A stretch of 64,000 nucleotides of DNA from Artemia franciscana (lineage: Eukaryota > Arthropoda > Branchiopoda > Anostraca > Artemiidae): the NCBI RefSeq assembly GCF_032884065.1, contig NC_088873.1, positions 32,832,227 to 32,896,226 of the forward strand. The letters are read 5' to 3'. Shown here piece by piece: positions 10,201 to 22,254 of the stretch. Under the pieces are notes generated by a model. That model made no database searches. It was not told the origin of the DNA and saw only the letters and a program-made list of their open reading frames with translations. The stretch's first letter is position 1. The number at the start of each line of letters is the position of its first letter. Position numbers and translations under genes: made by a program.

Positions 10201-11879
10201 AGTGAGCTTTCGGAGTAGTAGCAATGATAAACCTTTATTATCAAGATTAATCTATATCATATTTACCATTTCTAAATTAGCTTCAAAAGGTAATTCATCC
10301 CTACTTGAAGTTTTTTTTTTCAAAACACATTTTTGAATTTTCGGCTGCTATGGGCTAGAGATCGTCCAAACCTTTCTAGGTTATGGTGAATGCTGCAACC
10401 ATGGTTGCAATTATAATTTGTTGAAAATAAAATCAACATAAGACAAATCATTTATGTTAGTGCACGCAATAGAGTATGATTTTAATAGACCGTTAAAGAC
10501 CAAAACACCCATTAGAAATAATGTGGTCAACAAAAAATTTCTGGTTTTGTAATAAGCCCCTTTTCTGGTATTGTAATAAGCCCCTTAGCTATGCCACTGC
10601 AGAAAGTTACTTTGTAATAAGTTCCATAGCTCACATTGTGTCTTTATTTAAATCTCTAGGATAGCTTTTGTCTTTTACCCTGTGCATTCAGATGGCGCCA
10701 TGGATTTTCCACAGGGCGTTTGGAAAAAAGAAACTTGGCTCGATTTATTGTTTTCCAGCTGCTACATGATGACATAGACTATGTTTCAAACAGTAAAGTT
10801 TACGCAAAAAAGCGATTCGATCCCTCTATCCAGAACTACGACAAATTTTGGTAATTCAACTGGAACCAAACGAAAACCAGGACATACTCGAACGGGCTTG
10901 GACCAGACCATAAAAAAGGACTTAAAGAAGTTGGAAGCCCATGAAAAGGAGTAGAGAGTGAAAATTTGAATTGAGTATGGCAGAGGAGGAGAGAACGCAG
11001 TTACGAGGGAAAGACCGTTTAGAGCTCAGATGAATTATTAGTTGCAGGATAATATTGTTATTGTGTAAAATACATCCTTAAATGTGCCATTCCTGCGGCA
11101 AATATATGAATTCTGTCTTTTTTTTTATAGTTTCATATTTCAGTATTGAAATACTCCATTGCTTGTAGTGAATTCTAAATACAATAAAGAGTTATCTCCA
11201 TCAGTAAAAATAAGTGAGTTGAGGGATGGTTTTGATCCTTTGTTTGATCCTTTTTTGCTTGATCCTTTGTTTCTTGTGCCTCTTCTCCTATGATCACACA
11301 AATACGTCAGGGAATTTGCTGTATGTGTAAAATTTGACACTGACAAAAAGGAGATAAATTTAAATTTCCTGTGGGTAGAATACGTTTGATCGATGACTTG
11401 GCCATTTTGTCTAAATTGGTGCCTTATACTGTGTACTGGCTATTCTTAGGTCTTTGACATCAACTAATAAATGATTCACTGCGAAACCATACAAATGAAA
11501 AACAGGAGAAACGTTAGACTAGTTAGAAGATGGGTTTTATTTCGCATTATTTGGGAATTGACGAGGTACTCCTACTCCTATTTTTTTATTCAACTTTTCA
11601 TTTCCTACTTTTTTTTATGCATGTGTTTTTGACTGAATTGAATGAATTTTATGCTCTCACATGTGTCAATGAAGTAAAGCAATAAGCTTGAAGAAGTTTT
11701 GCTGTATGCAAAAAATGGCATTTTGCTTGGAAAAACCCAGTGTGGCCGTAAGGGTATAAAAGCTTACTTGTGTGTTTCATCGGCTGGAATTCCCATGTGT
11801 TTTCTTTTATATTTGGCCTTGGTACAGTTATTTTTTCCAAGATATTTAATCTGACTAAGGTTTTTCATCTTTTTTTTAG
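10201..11879. other. Unassigned, upstream of the zinc-finger exon
   Basis: No supported exon. There is a 20-base direct duplication near 10541-10585 (tctggt(t/a)ttgtaataagcc twice). A weak RT-tail-like frame lies near 10850-10955 (GTKRKPGHTRTGLDQTIKKD), too degenerate to call. A short TTTGATCC(TTT)-type tandem lies near 11230-11275. This is presumably intron of the zinc-finger gene, but the upstream exon is not recognisable. Confidence 0.45.
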
Positions 11880-13091
11880 ATTCACAAACAAGAAAACATT
11901 CAAATAAATCCTGACTCATCAGACGGTCCAGGTAATGCAGATCAAGTAAATGTGTTGCAATGTCAGGAGTTAGAAAATAGCCATGAAAACGCTGATAGTT
12001 TTGGTAGCCATCGAAAAGATGACATCGGTGAGGCATACGATATTGACATTGACCCATTATCGTTGCCAATTCTTTCTGATTCTGTGACATCACAGCTTTC
12101 TGAAATCCCTCTAGTCTGGGTGTCCAAGGATTCCAAGTTTTTTAAGCTGTACAAGTGTCGTCATTGTCCATTTGTTGAGTCAGAGCTCAGAATTATTGAG
12201 GATCATGAAGCGCGGCATTTTGTAAGTGACGATTATAAATTCAAGTGCAGCATTTGTAATTTAACTTGCAGTGACGTTTTCAGTCATTTAATACATACAG
12301 AGCTACATAGTTATTCGTCAGCGCGTATTCATGCATTTGTTGAGCCCCAAGTTTTTTCACCACTACAGCAGGATCGAATTTGTGAAGATATCATAGCAAA
12401 TGGACCTAGTCCTAGCCAAGTAAATGGTATTTCCTTCAATCTTGAAAGTGAGGAAAACATAACTAGTGATGAACCTCTATCAGTTTCTGAGTTAGAAAAA
12501 TACTGGTGGCAGCTTGTAAAGAATTCGATAGAAGACGATGATATGGTTGAAGCGCCTTCTGCAATCCGCTTACTTAGCAATGAAAGATCAGATTCTGTGA
12601 TATCAGAATTATCCGCTTTAAGGAAAGAACTGTCGGATGCAAAACAACACAAAAACTTTCCTATTTCGGGTTTAGACCTACGTAAACATTTATCTGGCCA
12701 TAATGAGAGTATTGAAGGCAGATGTAACACGCCATCTTCATTTGGGGCCCTAGATGGGACTAAAGACCCATGGCTTAAGGGTAATCCCTGGTATATCTAT
12801 CCCACTTGTAAGAAAAATGGAAAAACTAAGGAAAGACGGTATAAATGTCCCAAGTGTCCTTCAGCTTTTGATAAACTTGATCAGTACAAAGTTCATATTC
12901 AACTCCATGGTTCCCAGCAGAAGTACAAGTGCACTGATTGTGACTATAGTGTGAAGTATTATGCAAATTACTTGCAACACATAAAAAAACACGAAAATCA
13001 TAAACAATTGCTTACAGAAAGAGAAAAAACTTTATCTGAAGGTGCTGAAGCATTAGGAGAAGATTTTAATTGTAATGAAACGAAAGTTTGA
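11880..13091 (+). CDS. C2H2 zinc-finger protein, 3'-terminal exon
   Basis: The longest non-transposon coding stretch in the window. It opens after a strong acceptor (T-rich tract then TAG at 11877-11879) with codons IHKQENIQINPDSSD, so the usable frame is longer than one starting at the internal GTG at 11952. It runs to TGA at 13089-13091. Four C2H2 fingers are visible. Two are N-terminal: YKCRHC...H-x3-H at about 12150-12221, and FKCSIC...HTELH at about 12240-12308. Two are C-terminal: YKCPKC...HIQLH at about 12839-12907, and YKCTDC...HIKKH at about 12926-12991. The fingers are separated by an acidic, Ser-rich linker of some 170 residues with a short Leu/Glu heptad-like stretch (SELSALRKELSDAK). 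The split 2+2 arrangement suggests a nuclear DNA- or RNA-binding protein. I do not recognise the orthologue. The N-terminus lies in exons not identified upstream. Confidence 0.85.
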   Translation: MHKQENIQINPDSSDGPGNADQVNVLQCQELENSHENADSFGSHRKDDIGEAYDIDIDPLSLPILSDSVTSQLSEIPLVWVSKDSKFFKLYKCRHCPFVESELRIIEDHEARHFVSDDYKFKCSICNLTCSDVFSHLIHTELHSYSSARIHAFVEPQVFSPLQQDRICEDIIANGPSPSQVNGISFNLESEENITSDEPLSVSELEKYWWQLVKNSIEDDDMVEAPSAIRLLSNERSDSVISELSALRKELSDAKQHKNFPISGLDLRKHLSGHNESIEGRCNTPSSFGALDGTKDPWLKGNPWYIYPTCKKNGKTKERRYKCPKCPSAFDKLDQYKVHIQLHGSQQKYKCTDCDYSVKYYANYLQHIKKHENHKQLLTEREKTLSEGAEALGEDFNCNETKV

Positions 13092-13543
13092 TGAAAAGTC
13101 TGAAGAACGATCTACCTCCAATCATCCACTAGTTACTTATACTCACATGCTTAACTCTAATGCTGATACAAGTTGAAAGCTTTAATGTATAGCTAAAGTT
13201 TTTTTTCTTCTTCATAATTATATTTGCATTTTGATATAGAATAGGCTGAACTTTTAAGCCTCTTGTTTCTTGCTCTTGCCTATAAGCTTTGTAAAAAAAA
13301 AAATTATCACCGAAGCTGAAGCTTTTCTTTTCGTAGAATAGTTTCGTTTGATAAAATTTTGGTAAACGGGGTATCCAATAACCTCTTATCTCGATAAAAC
13401 TTATAAGGCCATCAGTAAGCCTTCAAGGTTCACTGATCAAGACTCGATTCTGTGTACCGCCAAACATGCCTGAATTAAGTTTAGTGTACTAAAATCTGAT
13501 TTTTCACTTTTGGAGTGACCCAAGGTAGAGGAAAACAATCAGT

Positions 13544-13549
13544 AATAAA
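13544..13549 (+). promoter_or_regulatory. Candidate polyadenylation signal of the zinc-finger gene
   Basis: AATAAA about 450 bases after the stop codon, in an AT-rich 3' flank. It is the first canonical hexamer after the stop that I noticed. No transcript evidence. Confidence 0.4.
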
Positions 13550-15654
13550 ATAATACTTTAGATCTAGAATTGTTTTCTTTAGTTATATTAGCTGTTGTAG
13601 TTCTCTCTCTTCTACACAAGTGTTTGTCATCTTTTGCATCATAACATTTCCCCAAATGTTTCTTTCGTTGATTCATTCATCTGAGTGATAGCTAGTCTTG
13701 TGTCTAGTTAGTGCTGTGTTATAGAGTAATTAGAATATATTATTTGGGAAGTATGGTAGAAGGTTTTGCTTGGTGATTCAGCTGTGCTTCTTATTTCTGA
13801 AGGGATGCTAGACATTAATTCATAGCAAGATTTGGAGTCGTAATCGTAAAAAAAATAAAAAATTTAAGTTTCTTTATAAGCCCTCTCCCTCCCGAACAAA
13901 AATACCCCCCCTGCCCTAATTAAATCTAGGATTTGCCCTTTTAATGAGGTAATATGAAAATATAACCTTCTACATTTCAAAAAAAGGCTTAATATTAAAC
14001 AAATGTATATCACAAAATTTAAATTATCTAAAAAAAAATAGACCTAAGCCAGGCAAGCACGTGTATATACGTCCGGGTTGTCTTTGTCTGTCCTCCTGCT
14101 CCCTCTTTCTCTTATTAGTTTGTAGGTTATAATTCCTCTAATATGAAAAATTAAGCTGTGATTCAGTTAATTTACTTTTCGGTCGAATTTTCCGGAGCAA
14201 ATAAGTAACTCTTTCATAAAGGTATACTATTAGTAAATATTAACAGCAGCAGAATAACTATTATGATAATAAATTAATCATAAAAATTTACCAGCCTTTT
14301 TATCTTTTTGTTTATGAGAAATTATGTTACGGATAAAAGAATTTTCCACTAAGCCGGTCAAAATGAGAAATTTGATACAAAGCAGGTCATAACTGAAACT
14401 GCTTTTTCGCATCGTATGCATTATTTTACGCAGAGAGTACCTGGTAGGAATCCAAGAAGGATTTTAGGAGTGAGCTTCCTCCTCCTCCCAAAGAAAATAA
14501 CCTTGAATATTGTTTTTTTAATAGATTTTTGTTCAAAATACTGCTTATTATCATGAATGACCTGTCTATAACACAAAACGTAGTATTATTAATATTATTA
14601 ATTAAAAATCTGGATTTCTTTCTCAGGTTTTCAGTTACCCCTCCCTCCTCCCTCGATAAAAAAGAAACATCCCGTTTTTAAAGCTTCTTGGGCACTTACC
14701 TTAATGAACTTAGAATATCGAAAATTCCCAGACTGTTGTCTGGATTTTTAACCAACAGTTTGTGTTTATCAATTAGAACTGACCTGGTAGAATTATATTC
14801 AGACCTTTAGAGGGCTACATTTGACCCACTGGGCATATAGCTAAATATAAATGATCTTGTATTTAAATTAATGTCTAGTGTCCTGGAGGTTATGGGCTGT
14901 TGTTCCCCTTCTATTGTCTAAACTTCTGCTAACAGTAGTTTCAGCCCAAATAGTTTTAACTTAACGTTTAGTTGGATTTGCCGATCTAGTATCTCAGCCG
15001 TAACAAGCAGAGAGTTGTAGTGCCAATTCACGAATACTTTGGGAGGGGGGTAGGGTTAAATGTATTTTCAAAATGTACCGGGAGGTGATTTTTTTTTCGA
15101 TTCTTTCGAAAAAGGAGGAAGGGAACGAAAATTAAGTTCGTGGGAAAATGCCCCCTCCCCCTGTTGGCATCGCTGGCAGAGAGGATCGACGAAAATCAAT
15201 CTTGTAAAATTGTTGTAGTTAATTGGCTGTAGAAGCTTGTGATTTTTTTTTTATTTTGCGTTAAACTGTGCAAATAGTCATACAATTTTCAGTTTGTATT
15301 TATTCAGTTGTTCAAAAGTTGAAGCTAGTCATAGCTCTTTCAGTACATTATGTTTTTCGAGCTTGGAGCCTCTTGGTGCCTTATTAGATACACTTTGCTA
15401 TGTAGATGGCAGCATGAAAAGAGTGAATCCTCTGTTGAGAATGGAAGAAACTTCTAAGAGAAGTTGCCTAATTTATACCTGCAAGAAACAAATGTTTTTT
15501 TCTCTCTTTAATGCATAACTCTTATTCAAGATAGTTCGCGTTTTCTCTCCATTATGTATAAATTTTTCCAAACATAAGCCTATGAATGATTACGAAAACA
15601 AAGTTTTCTCCCCATAGTTATATATGCTAGTCTGAAATAATCGCCACTAAAGTC
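13550..15654. other. Unassigned AT-rich region
   Basis: No exon, transposon or tandem repeat that I can support. Short C-rich strings ('ccctctccctcccg' near 13883, 'cccctccctcctccctcg' near 14640) and G-rich strings (near 15045) look like decayed repeat pieces. Confidence 0.4.
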
Positions 15655-15871
15655 CTTCAAAGAAGAACGTCACACGCACAGAAGAACTCCACGTCACTGA
15701 AGTCCGTGATTTTCATTGAAGGTGAAATACTGTATAAAATCTAAATTCATGTCTAAATAATTTAAATTCTAAATAAAGCCCATTACAAGCATAGCTTCTT
15801 GGGCCTATTAATTGATTTACTTTTGTAATAGTTATCTTTAGTATTAATAAATTGATTGATTGATTGATTGT
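15655..15871 (+). repeat. LINE-like 3' tail ending in a (TTGA)n tract
   Basis: AT-rich sequence ending 'attaataaattgattgattg' with several perfect ATTG units at about 15848-15870. Ending in a short tandem rather than poly(A) is typical of CR1/L2/R1-type LINE 3' ends. Nothing upstream is recognisable as RT, so this would be a very short 5'-truncated copy. Confidence 0.4.
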
Positions 15872-18131
15872 TCTTTCTTTCGTGTATGTAGAAGATAAAG
15901 TTCACATTATTGTGCCTTTTTAAGTTGAATTTTTGTGTCTTTTTAATGAGTTGTGATTGTTTGCATTTGATTGATTTAATATAGCTTTTTTAAAGGTAAT
16001 AAAACTGTTATCAGTAAGTTGCACATTTTGAAAGAATAGGAATTTTATATATTGATAGTTCAATAGGTTTGTTTTCCTTGAAACTTACCTTCCCCCCCAA
16101 AAAAAAAGAAAAGAAAAACTTGTCTTTGCATCATGTTACACATAAACAATCTTAACAATTAGACAAGGTTTTTCACTTCTGTTTCGTTTAACTGTTAAAT
16201 CACCTTTTTCCCACAGCCATTTTTAATGCCTTAAAAAAAGGAGAAAAATAAGTTAAAGCTGTGAAAGAGAACAAAACCTTCCTATAAATCCCAAGAATTA
16301 TTTAAATTGTTTTAAATACCCATAAAAACACAATTATGAATTCTATTTATAAAGGTAAACTCATGCGATCTTTTCTAAAATACCTCAGTTAAACAATATT
16401 TTTCTTCACCCAATGACAATCCATCTCATCTTAAAAATTTCAGCTCTGTAGGTATGTAGTTAATATAATCATCTCATAATAGTCAGGAGCCTACTTTGAA
16501 TTGGCGAATTTTAATATTGACCCCACCCAAAAATGATGACTTAAAAGCGATGTAAAAACTGATTTAGAATGTTTTTTGCTTCCACAGCCTTTTTTTGGCG
16601 GTTATCGTTAATTGTTACTTCAAGCCAAAAAAAAACTTTATTTTTCAAGAGAAAACATGTTTGATTTCTCAAAAAATACTTTTTGGGTTAAATCTTGACG
16701 GTATTGATGAATTTTAATATGGTTGAAATCTTATTCAGTGCCGACCTACCTGACATACCATGCTGCCTACTTCTACTTTGTTCTCCATTCCTAACTCTTC
16801 TAATAATTTTTCAAAGGATTAACGACAAGGGTGTATTCATGATTATTTCTTCAAGAGGGGGGGTATTACAGAATTTAGAAAACACACCTAATTAATTTAT
16901 ATGCATTTTGGTTTCGTTTTTACACGTGTAACAAAATTATAGTGAGGGGAGGGGTTAAAACCTGATAACCTCACCTTCCCCTTGGATAGAAGGATCCGAG
17001 TCTGGTTTCCCCCCTGGATACGGCCTTGATTTACAATTATATATGTTTTCTTGAATTGTTCTCAAGCCTAGAATAAGTTATTGTATATTTTCTAATACTT
17101 AGAGTTTAATGCTCATTTTCCTATTTTAAGATCGTCTGTAGTTTGAATGTGTAACTTATTGTGGAAGTTAAAATGAACCATCTTCAGCATGTTTTTGAAT
17201 TACCATCAAAACTTCCCGTAAATTAGTGACAGTAGGGAAAATGCCAAAATTAAGAATGTTCAATTTCTCGTACGAAATTGTAGCAGTGTGTTTACCGTGT
17301 GAACCACTTAAAATACTTAGCTGTATTATATTAAGCTTTACTGAGTCGATATACAATCGACATCATGCTGATTGCTTATTCAAGCTGCGATTAATTGTTT
17401 GCTGACTTAACATCAGAGCTCAATAGGCTGCAAGGCGTCTTTTTGAAAGGTAGATTCTTTTGGAATGTTTATCTATTAGCATAGGCTTTTTTGTGGGGTG
17501 GGGATGGCAGTCCCCCCTTCAATAATTTAGAATAAAAACTACAACTTATCAAGTAATTTTAAAATGTTGCTCTTTTAAGTTTCAAGTTTGCTCTTTAGCT
17601 TCAGCACACATTTTTCTCCCTACTTTTCCCTGCTGCTAGCATGAGTTTTTAGTATAAGAGAAGCAAAAGACTAAAAAGAGGGGTCTATTACACCTCCTAA
17701 TGTGGTCTGCCTTGACATCCATGCATTCCTTTGAAACTTCTTATTCCACACCGAAGACAGCAGAGCCTTATCATCAAGAAAATAGGTCATCCTAGCTTAT
17801 GACAAAATTGAAAAACTATTATGTACTTGCTGTTTTACAAGCTGCTTAAGTCAATTTTTTCCTGGCATTTAACATTATTGTACTTTCTAAAATCTATCAG
17901 TTCAAAATTATGTTTTCTTGTTTTAAAACTTTTAAGAGTGGACGTGAATACACCCTCTACATCTGTAAACAGAATAGAAATGGAATCAAAATAAGAAAAT
18001 AATAATACAAATCAAATTTTACTGTGAATATAACTTTTTGAATGAAAAAGAAGAAAAAATAATTGCAAAGAAAATATAGATCTAGTGTTTTTTATAATAA
18101 TATTTGTACTGTACCTAGATGTACTATAAAA
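15872..18131. other. Unassigned AT-rich region
   Basis: No supported gene. Open frames of 60-70 codons here (for example 16695-16895) lack splice context, domain signatures or composition bias and look like chance. Confidence 0.4.
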
Positions 18132-18320
18132 CCCGGTGTACTATCGGAGTTGCTAACCCCTCGTGTCCCCAGAATACGTCATGTCACAGTCCTATCCCAG
18201 TGTACTACTGGAGTTGCTGACCCCTCATCTCTTCAATTCGTCCTATCACAGCCCTATCCCAATGTGCTATTAGAACTGCTAGCCCCTGGTTTCTAGCTAT
18301 GCTTCTAAGACTGCCATAAC
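18132..18320 (+). repeat. Three diverged tandem units of about 62 bp
   Basis: Units start at about 18132, 18197 and 18259. Each begins with a 'c(g/a)(g/a)tgt(a/g)ctat' segment and continues 'gagttgctgacccctc', then 'cacagtcctatccca'. The third is the most diverged. The chance reading frames that run through it (such as 18063-18296) reflect the repeat period. Confidence 0.65.
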
Positions 18321-18589
18321 ATTTTCCGAAACATTTCATGCCTATTATCTCGGTAAATCCATCCAATGGAAACGTGTGCAGTCCTATACACATGGCCTTA
18401 TCTCAGCTTCCGGTGATATTTTTAGGAAACACATGCCAGCTGTTAATTTTTGATATAATGAGCCTTTGCATACAAGCGGCCAGGCCCATAGTACCCGTCT
18501 GGCGAGCAACATGTGATCATTGGTGTAAGTTTGATGGTGAGTTACTTCGTGTCGCAGTTCCACCAAGACATTTGATTAGTTTACATTGA

Positions 18590-18880
18590 TTCAAGTTTGA
18601 AAAACGCTCTAATGTCATAAAAATGAGTGGTCTTATGCTATTGCACCCTGAATGAAGATAAAAGTCCCTAATGTAGCAGTTGAAATAGGAAAGCTAATGT
18701 GCATACATTTTTCCAAATCTCCTAATAAATTTTCGAGTTTATTTTTTTAGCAAAAGTGAATTGGTATCCCCGTCTCTTTTTTGTAGTGTGTACGTGTTTG
18801 TTTTGCTTTTTTTTTCTGTGAAATATCTTTTTTGGTTTAATCACGAAATAAAGTATCTATCTACCCAGACAAAAAAACTG
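18590..18880 (+). repeat. 3' tail of the CR1/L2-type LINE found at 58.6-62.9 kb
   Basis: Ends 'aaataaagtatctatctacc' at about 18846-18866, matching the end of the large LINE at 62900-62932 (aataaaatcttatctatcta then cctgg). T-rich upstream text 'gtgtttgttttgct' also resembles 62813-62830. Probably a heavily 5'-truncated copy. Confidence 0.45.
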
Positions 18881-18929
18881 AAGTATTTGTATTTCACGGT
18901 AAAAACAAGATATTTATCATAATAAGTTT

Positions 18930-19194
18930 GTGAAGGGGTATATTTTTTCCGGGACGATGATTGTTCTCAGAATTGTTTTGAAAATTTTTCCCGGACAATT
19001 TCCCCAGAACATCTCTAGATGTAAAATAGAATCGGTAAAGAGAAAGTAAGATAATTTTTTAGGATTATGAATTATAGAACTGATGGATAATTCTCTCGTG
19101 TAAAATTCCCCTAGTAAGTCCATCTCTGGAAAACATCCCTTTCATGAAAAATTCTCTCCATGGAAAATCTCCTGGTGGAAAATTACCCCTCCCC
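18930..19194. repeat. Degenerate 'ggaaaat' subrepeat segment
   Basis: Imperfect short-period repeats of the form 'tcc(n)ggaaaat(c/t)' at intervals of roughly 15-25 bases near 19100-19190. Similar text recurs at 19380-19480, 26690-26830, 31560-31760 and 31810-32130, next to M1-like blocks, so it seems to be a further module of that repeat family. Confidence 0.55.
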
Positions 19195-20150
19195 AAAAGC
19201 GCCTGTTTACTTCCAAATAACAAATACTATATTTAAACAATGGGCAAAATCTGTCGCATGTAGCCCTTACCTTGGGTACTGTGGGAAATCATGACAATTT
19301 AACCAGAACACTTTTTCATGAAAAACGGAACAGACAAAGAGAAAGTAGGAACGATTTTGTATAGGAGCTCTGGCAAATACTCCCATGTAAATTTTCCCCT
19401 TGTAAGTTCATCCCCGGAATCTCCCCTGCCCATGGAAAATCTTCCTCGTAGGAAATCCCCACGAAAATGTTCCCTCCCCGAAAACTGAATGTTTACTTAC
19501 AAATAAAAATTCTATGCGTAGACATGGGCAAATTTCATAATTGACGGCCCTTTCCCCAGGTTGTGGGAGGTCTTGTCATCTCCAGAGGCATAGCTATTGG
19601 ATCTTTCAGCTATAAGAAAAAAAAAGAAGCATACCTAAAAATTTTGATCAGATGACTTGGGGGAGAGAGGGTCTTCTAATAAATTAGGTCAGTTTAAAAG
19701 GGCACTAGAAATTTTCATTTGAATGAACCCTCTCCCGATATTCATGGACAATTGGTTTGATACAATTACCCTGGCGGAAAAAAATTAATAAACGTATCCA
19801 TGATCTTTCTTCCGGCAAAAAATACAAAATTCCGCGTTTTTGCACACGGAATATTGAAACCTTTACATTATGATATGCTGAATATGATGTTGCACTTTTC
19901 ATTAAGATTCCTTGACTTTTGGGGGGTTATTCTCCTCTTTCTCGAGAATTACACAGATTTTCTCTGGCTCGTAGTATTATGACGAGTACAATAGGCATAA
20001 TGAGTTTTACATATTTGGAATCAGCATAGAAAGCCAATTCTTTTGATGTATGTATTGTTGTAAAAAAAAATCAATTTCTTAGAGTTTCGGCTACTATAGG
20101 GCCGAGGCACTCCTTATTTACAGGTCGTTACCTCCAACTATTTGATTAGC
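19195..20150 (-). repeat. Repeat block M1, decayed copy 4
   Basis: Shares with the other copies 'gggcactagaaattttcatt' near 19699, the 'ttctt(c)cggcaaaaaatac' segment near 19808, 'gattccttgacttttggggg' near 19907 and the terminal 'gggccgaggcactccttatt' near 20100, ending at 'caactatttgattag'. It is more diverged than copies 1-3 and contains two partial duplications at its start (19200 and 19490). Confidence 0.7.
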
Positions 20151-20369
20151 TCACCAACCCTGAAACGGATCACCCCATACATTTATTTCTGAGACCCATA
20201 TTATGAGACTTATACGACTTGAATCGTTCACTTTTTCTCAGAATGAACTTAAAAAAAATTTAAGGAATAAATTTTTCAAAGAAAAGTAAAGAACTCCATT
20301 AAACCAAAAATGAACCAACATAAAACCAAACAGTGCACCAATCGTGAAACTACCACAAATCAACATCGA

Positions 20370-20640
20370 TAAATAAATGAAACTTAAAACGAACAGAAAT
20401 TTCAATAAATAACCGACTCAAACTCGAAACAAGCAGAAATTAACATAGGGGGGGGGGGTTCAAAACCCCTATGCCTTCCCAGGGCCAGAACATAATTTGC
20501 AATTTACTGAAAATAAAACAAACGAATGTGCATTGTCAGTTTTATATACGTATTCTGATGTTTATTCCTTAAAATGTTAATAATATTTGCTTTATTAAAG
20601 CTATAAAAGTGAAAACATTAAATTGACGTAGTAGTTGCAA
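20370..20640. repeat. Two-part repeat also found rearranged at 53430-53715
   Basis: The right half (about 20503-20622, 'gcattgtcagttttatatac' to 'ataaaagtgaaaacattaa') matches 53434-53556 in the same orientation. The left half (about 20370-20495, with 'aggcataggg' on the complement and a run of G at 20446-20458) matches 53577-53712 in the opposite orientation. So the halves have been inverted relative to each other in one of the two places. Confidence 0.7.
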
Positions 20641-22250
20641 TTGAAATAGCGGTTAGAGGGGTTGAGTAGCAGTAGTAGCATCAGGAAAAGTAGCAGTGGT
20701 ATTGTGTTAGTAGTGACTTGCAAATATGAATGAACTTTATTACCCATCAATAGCATAAAAAATACAAAGTACGGAGTATGATAAATAAACAAAAACAAAA
20801 ACTATAAACAGCGAAAAAAAAAATCAAACTAACATAGACATGAACTTTTTGTCAATTAATCCTCCCTTTAAAGTATTTTCCGGAAGTTTCAACTTAATAC
20901 CTAAATCAATTCTTAAGGTAGCCCTTTTGAGAATCTACATGCGCATGATGTGTTTTAGTTTAGTTCAATTTACCCCTCAATTTTCTGTCAAACTTTCACC
21001 TTCATGCACGTAGCCTTGACCTTACTAGCATCATAGTGGTAGTGGTAGTAGCAGCAACAGTAATAACTGCAGTATTATTAGCAGTAGCAACAGGTGCATT
21101 TTGCCGTTTGATCAACTTCACATCCTACTCATGATACCCCTGAAGATGTTTCTCGATATGATAAGTCACTAGAAAAATATTGATGATACACCTGACGTCT
21201 TAAGGTTAAGGTCTTAAGGTTAAGCTTAAGGTTATTCAAACATGTACTGGGAGCATATGTCTATAGATAATTTCTGGATGGCTTTATGTGCAGGATGTCA
21301 AAAGACATAATCTTCCAAGATGTTTTTTGTAATGATCAGGGAAAGCAGAAAAATCTCCAGTGAATAGTTTGTTTTTTTTCTAATAGGAGAAAGATGATTT
21401 TAATCGAAAAGGTAAAATTTTGTAAACATATATTGCTGTTATTCCATGTTTTTCTAAATAAAATTATAAAATCATTTAGACTTTTTCAAAATTATTTTTT
21501 AATAGTTTTTTTTAAATTGTTCCGTGCTACTATTCCATGAATAGTCACAGAGGGCAAGGATTAGGGGACAAAATGCAAAGAGCTAGTGAAAATTGTCTTC
21601 TTGGTCCACTATAAATATGTACTAGCTTACCACTCAGAGCATTCCTTCTTTCGGGGTTATTTAGAAATATGTAGGCAATTTTTGACTTTTCATCTATCTT
21701 CAAGTCGACAGATCCCCCGGGAAATCCGAGAAAAAATTGTCTTAAGTCATCTATCTGTTTTCAGAAATTGGATTTGCAGCATATGTTCGAAAACTTGTGT
21801 TGACGTCTGACTCAATGAAGTGTTTATGTGATAAATTATTCACTGCTTTGAGAGAACTCTAATGTGGTCTAACAAGAGCATCTTCATTGAGACAATAAAA
21901 ATTTAGATGGCAATTTTGTTTTAATTTCATAAATTTACGGCATTTTTTTTTGTAGATTTTGTAAATTTATTTGCTTAAATAGTTGACTATTTTAATTTTT
22001 GAATATAAACCTGCTCAAGACAAACTTTTATTCAATTTAATCTGATGGTTAAATTAGACAGACGATTTCACGTTGTTGTATCTCTATGATTATTGTCTAA
22101 AAAATGCTGGAATATTAACTGGGAGTTTATAAACATAAAACGAGATACATCTATTAGCAATCTGTATACACGTAGCATATTTTGCTTTAGTTTAACCTTC
22201 TTTCCACATTTCCTTTGATTTTTTTTTTTTCAATATCCTCTGCCTTAGTT
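20641..22250. other. Mostly unassigned; scattered TAG/CAG-type triplet repeats
   Basis: Short imperfect triplet tracts of the GTA/GCA type at about 20665-20715 and 21030-21095. No gene seen. A 75-codon frame at 21586-21810 has no recognisable features. Confidence 0.4.
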
Positions 22251-22254
22251 GTAC

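Noticed and set aside
12329-12730. 133-codon minus-strand frame opposite the zinc-finger exon
   Set aside because: Shadow of the real coding strand, which carries four C2H2 motifs.
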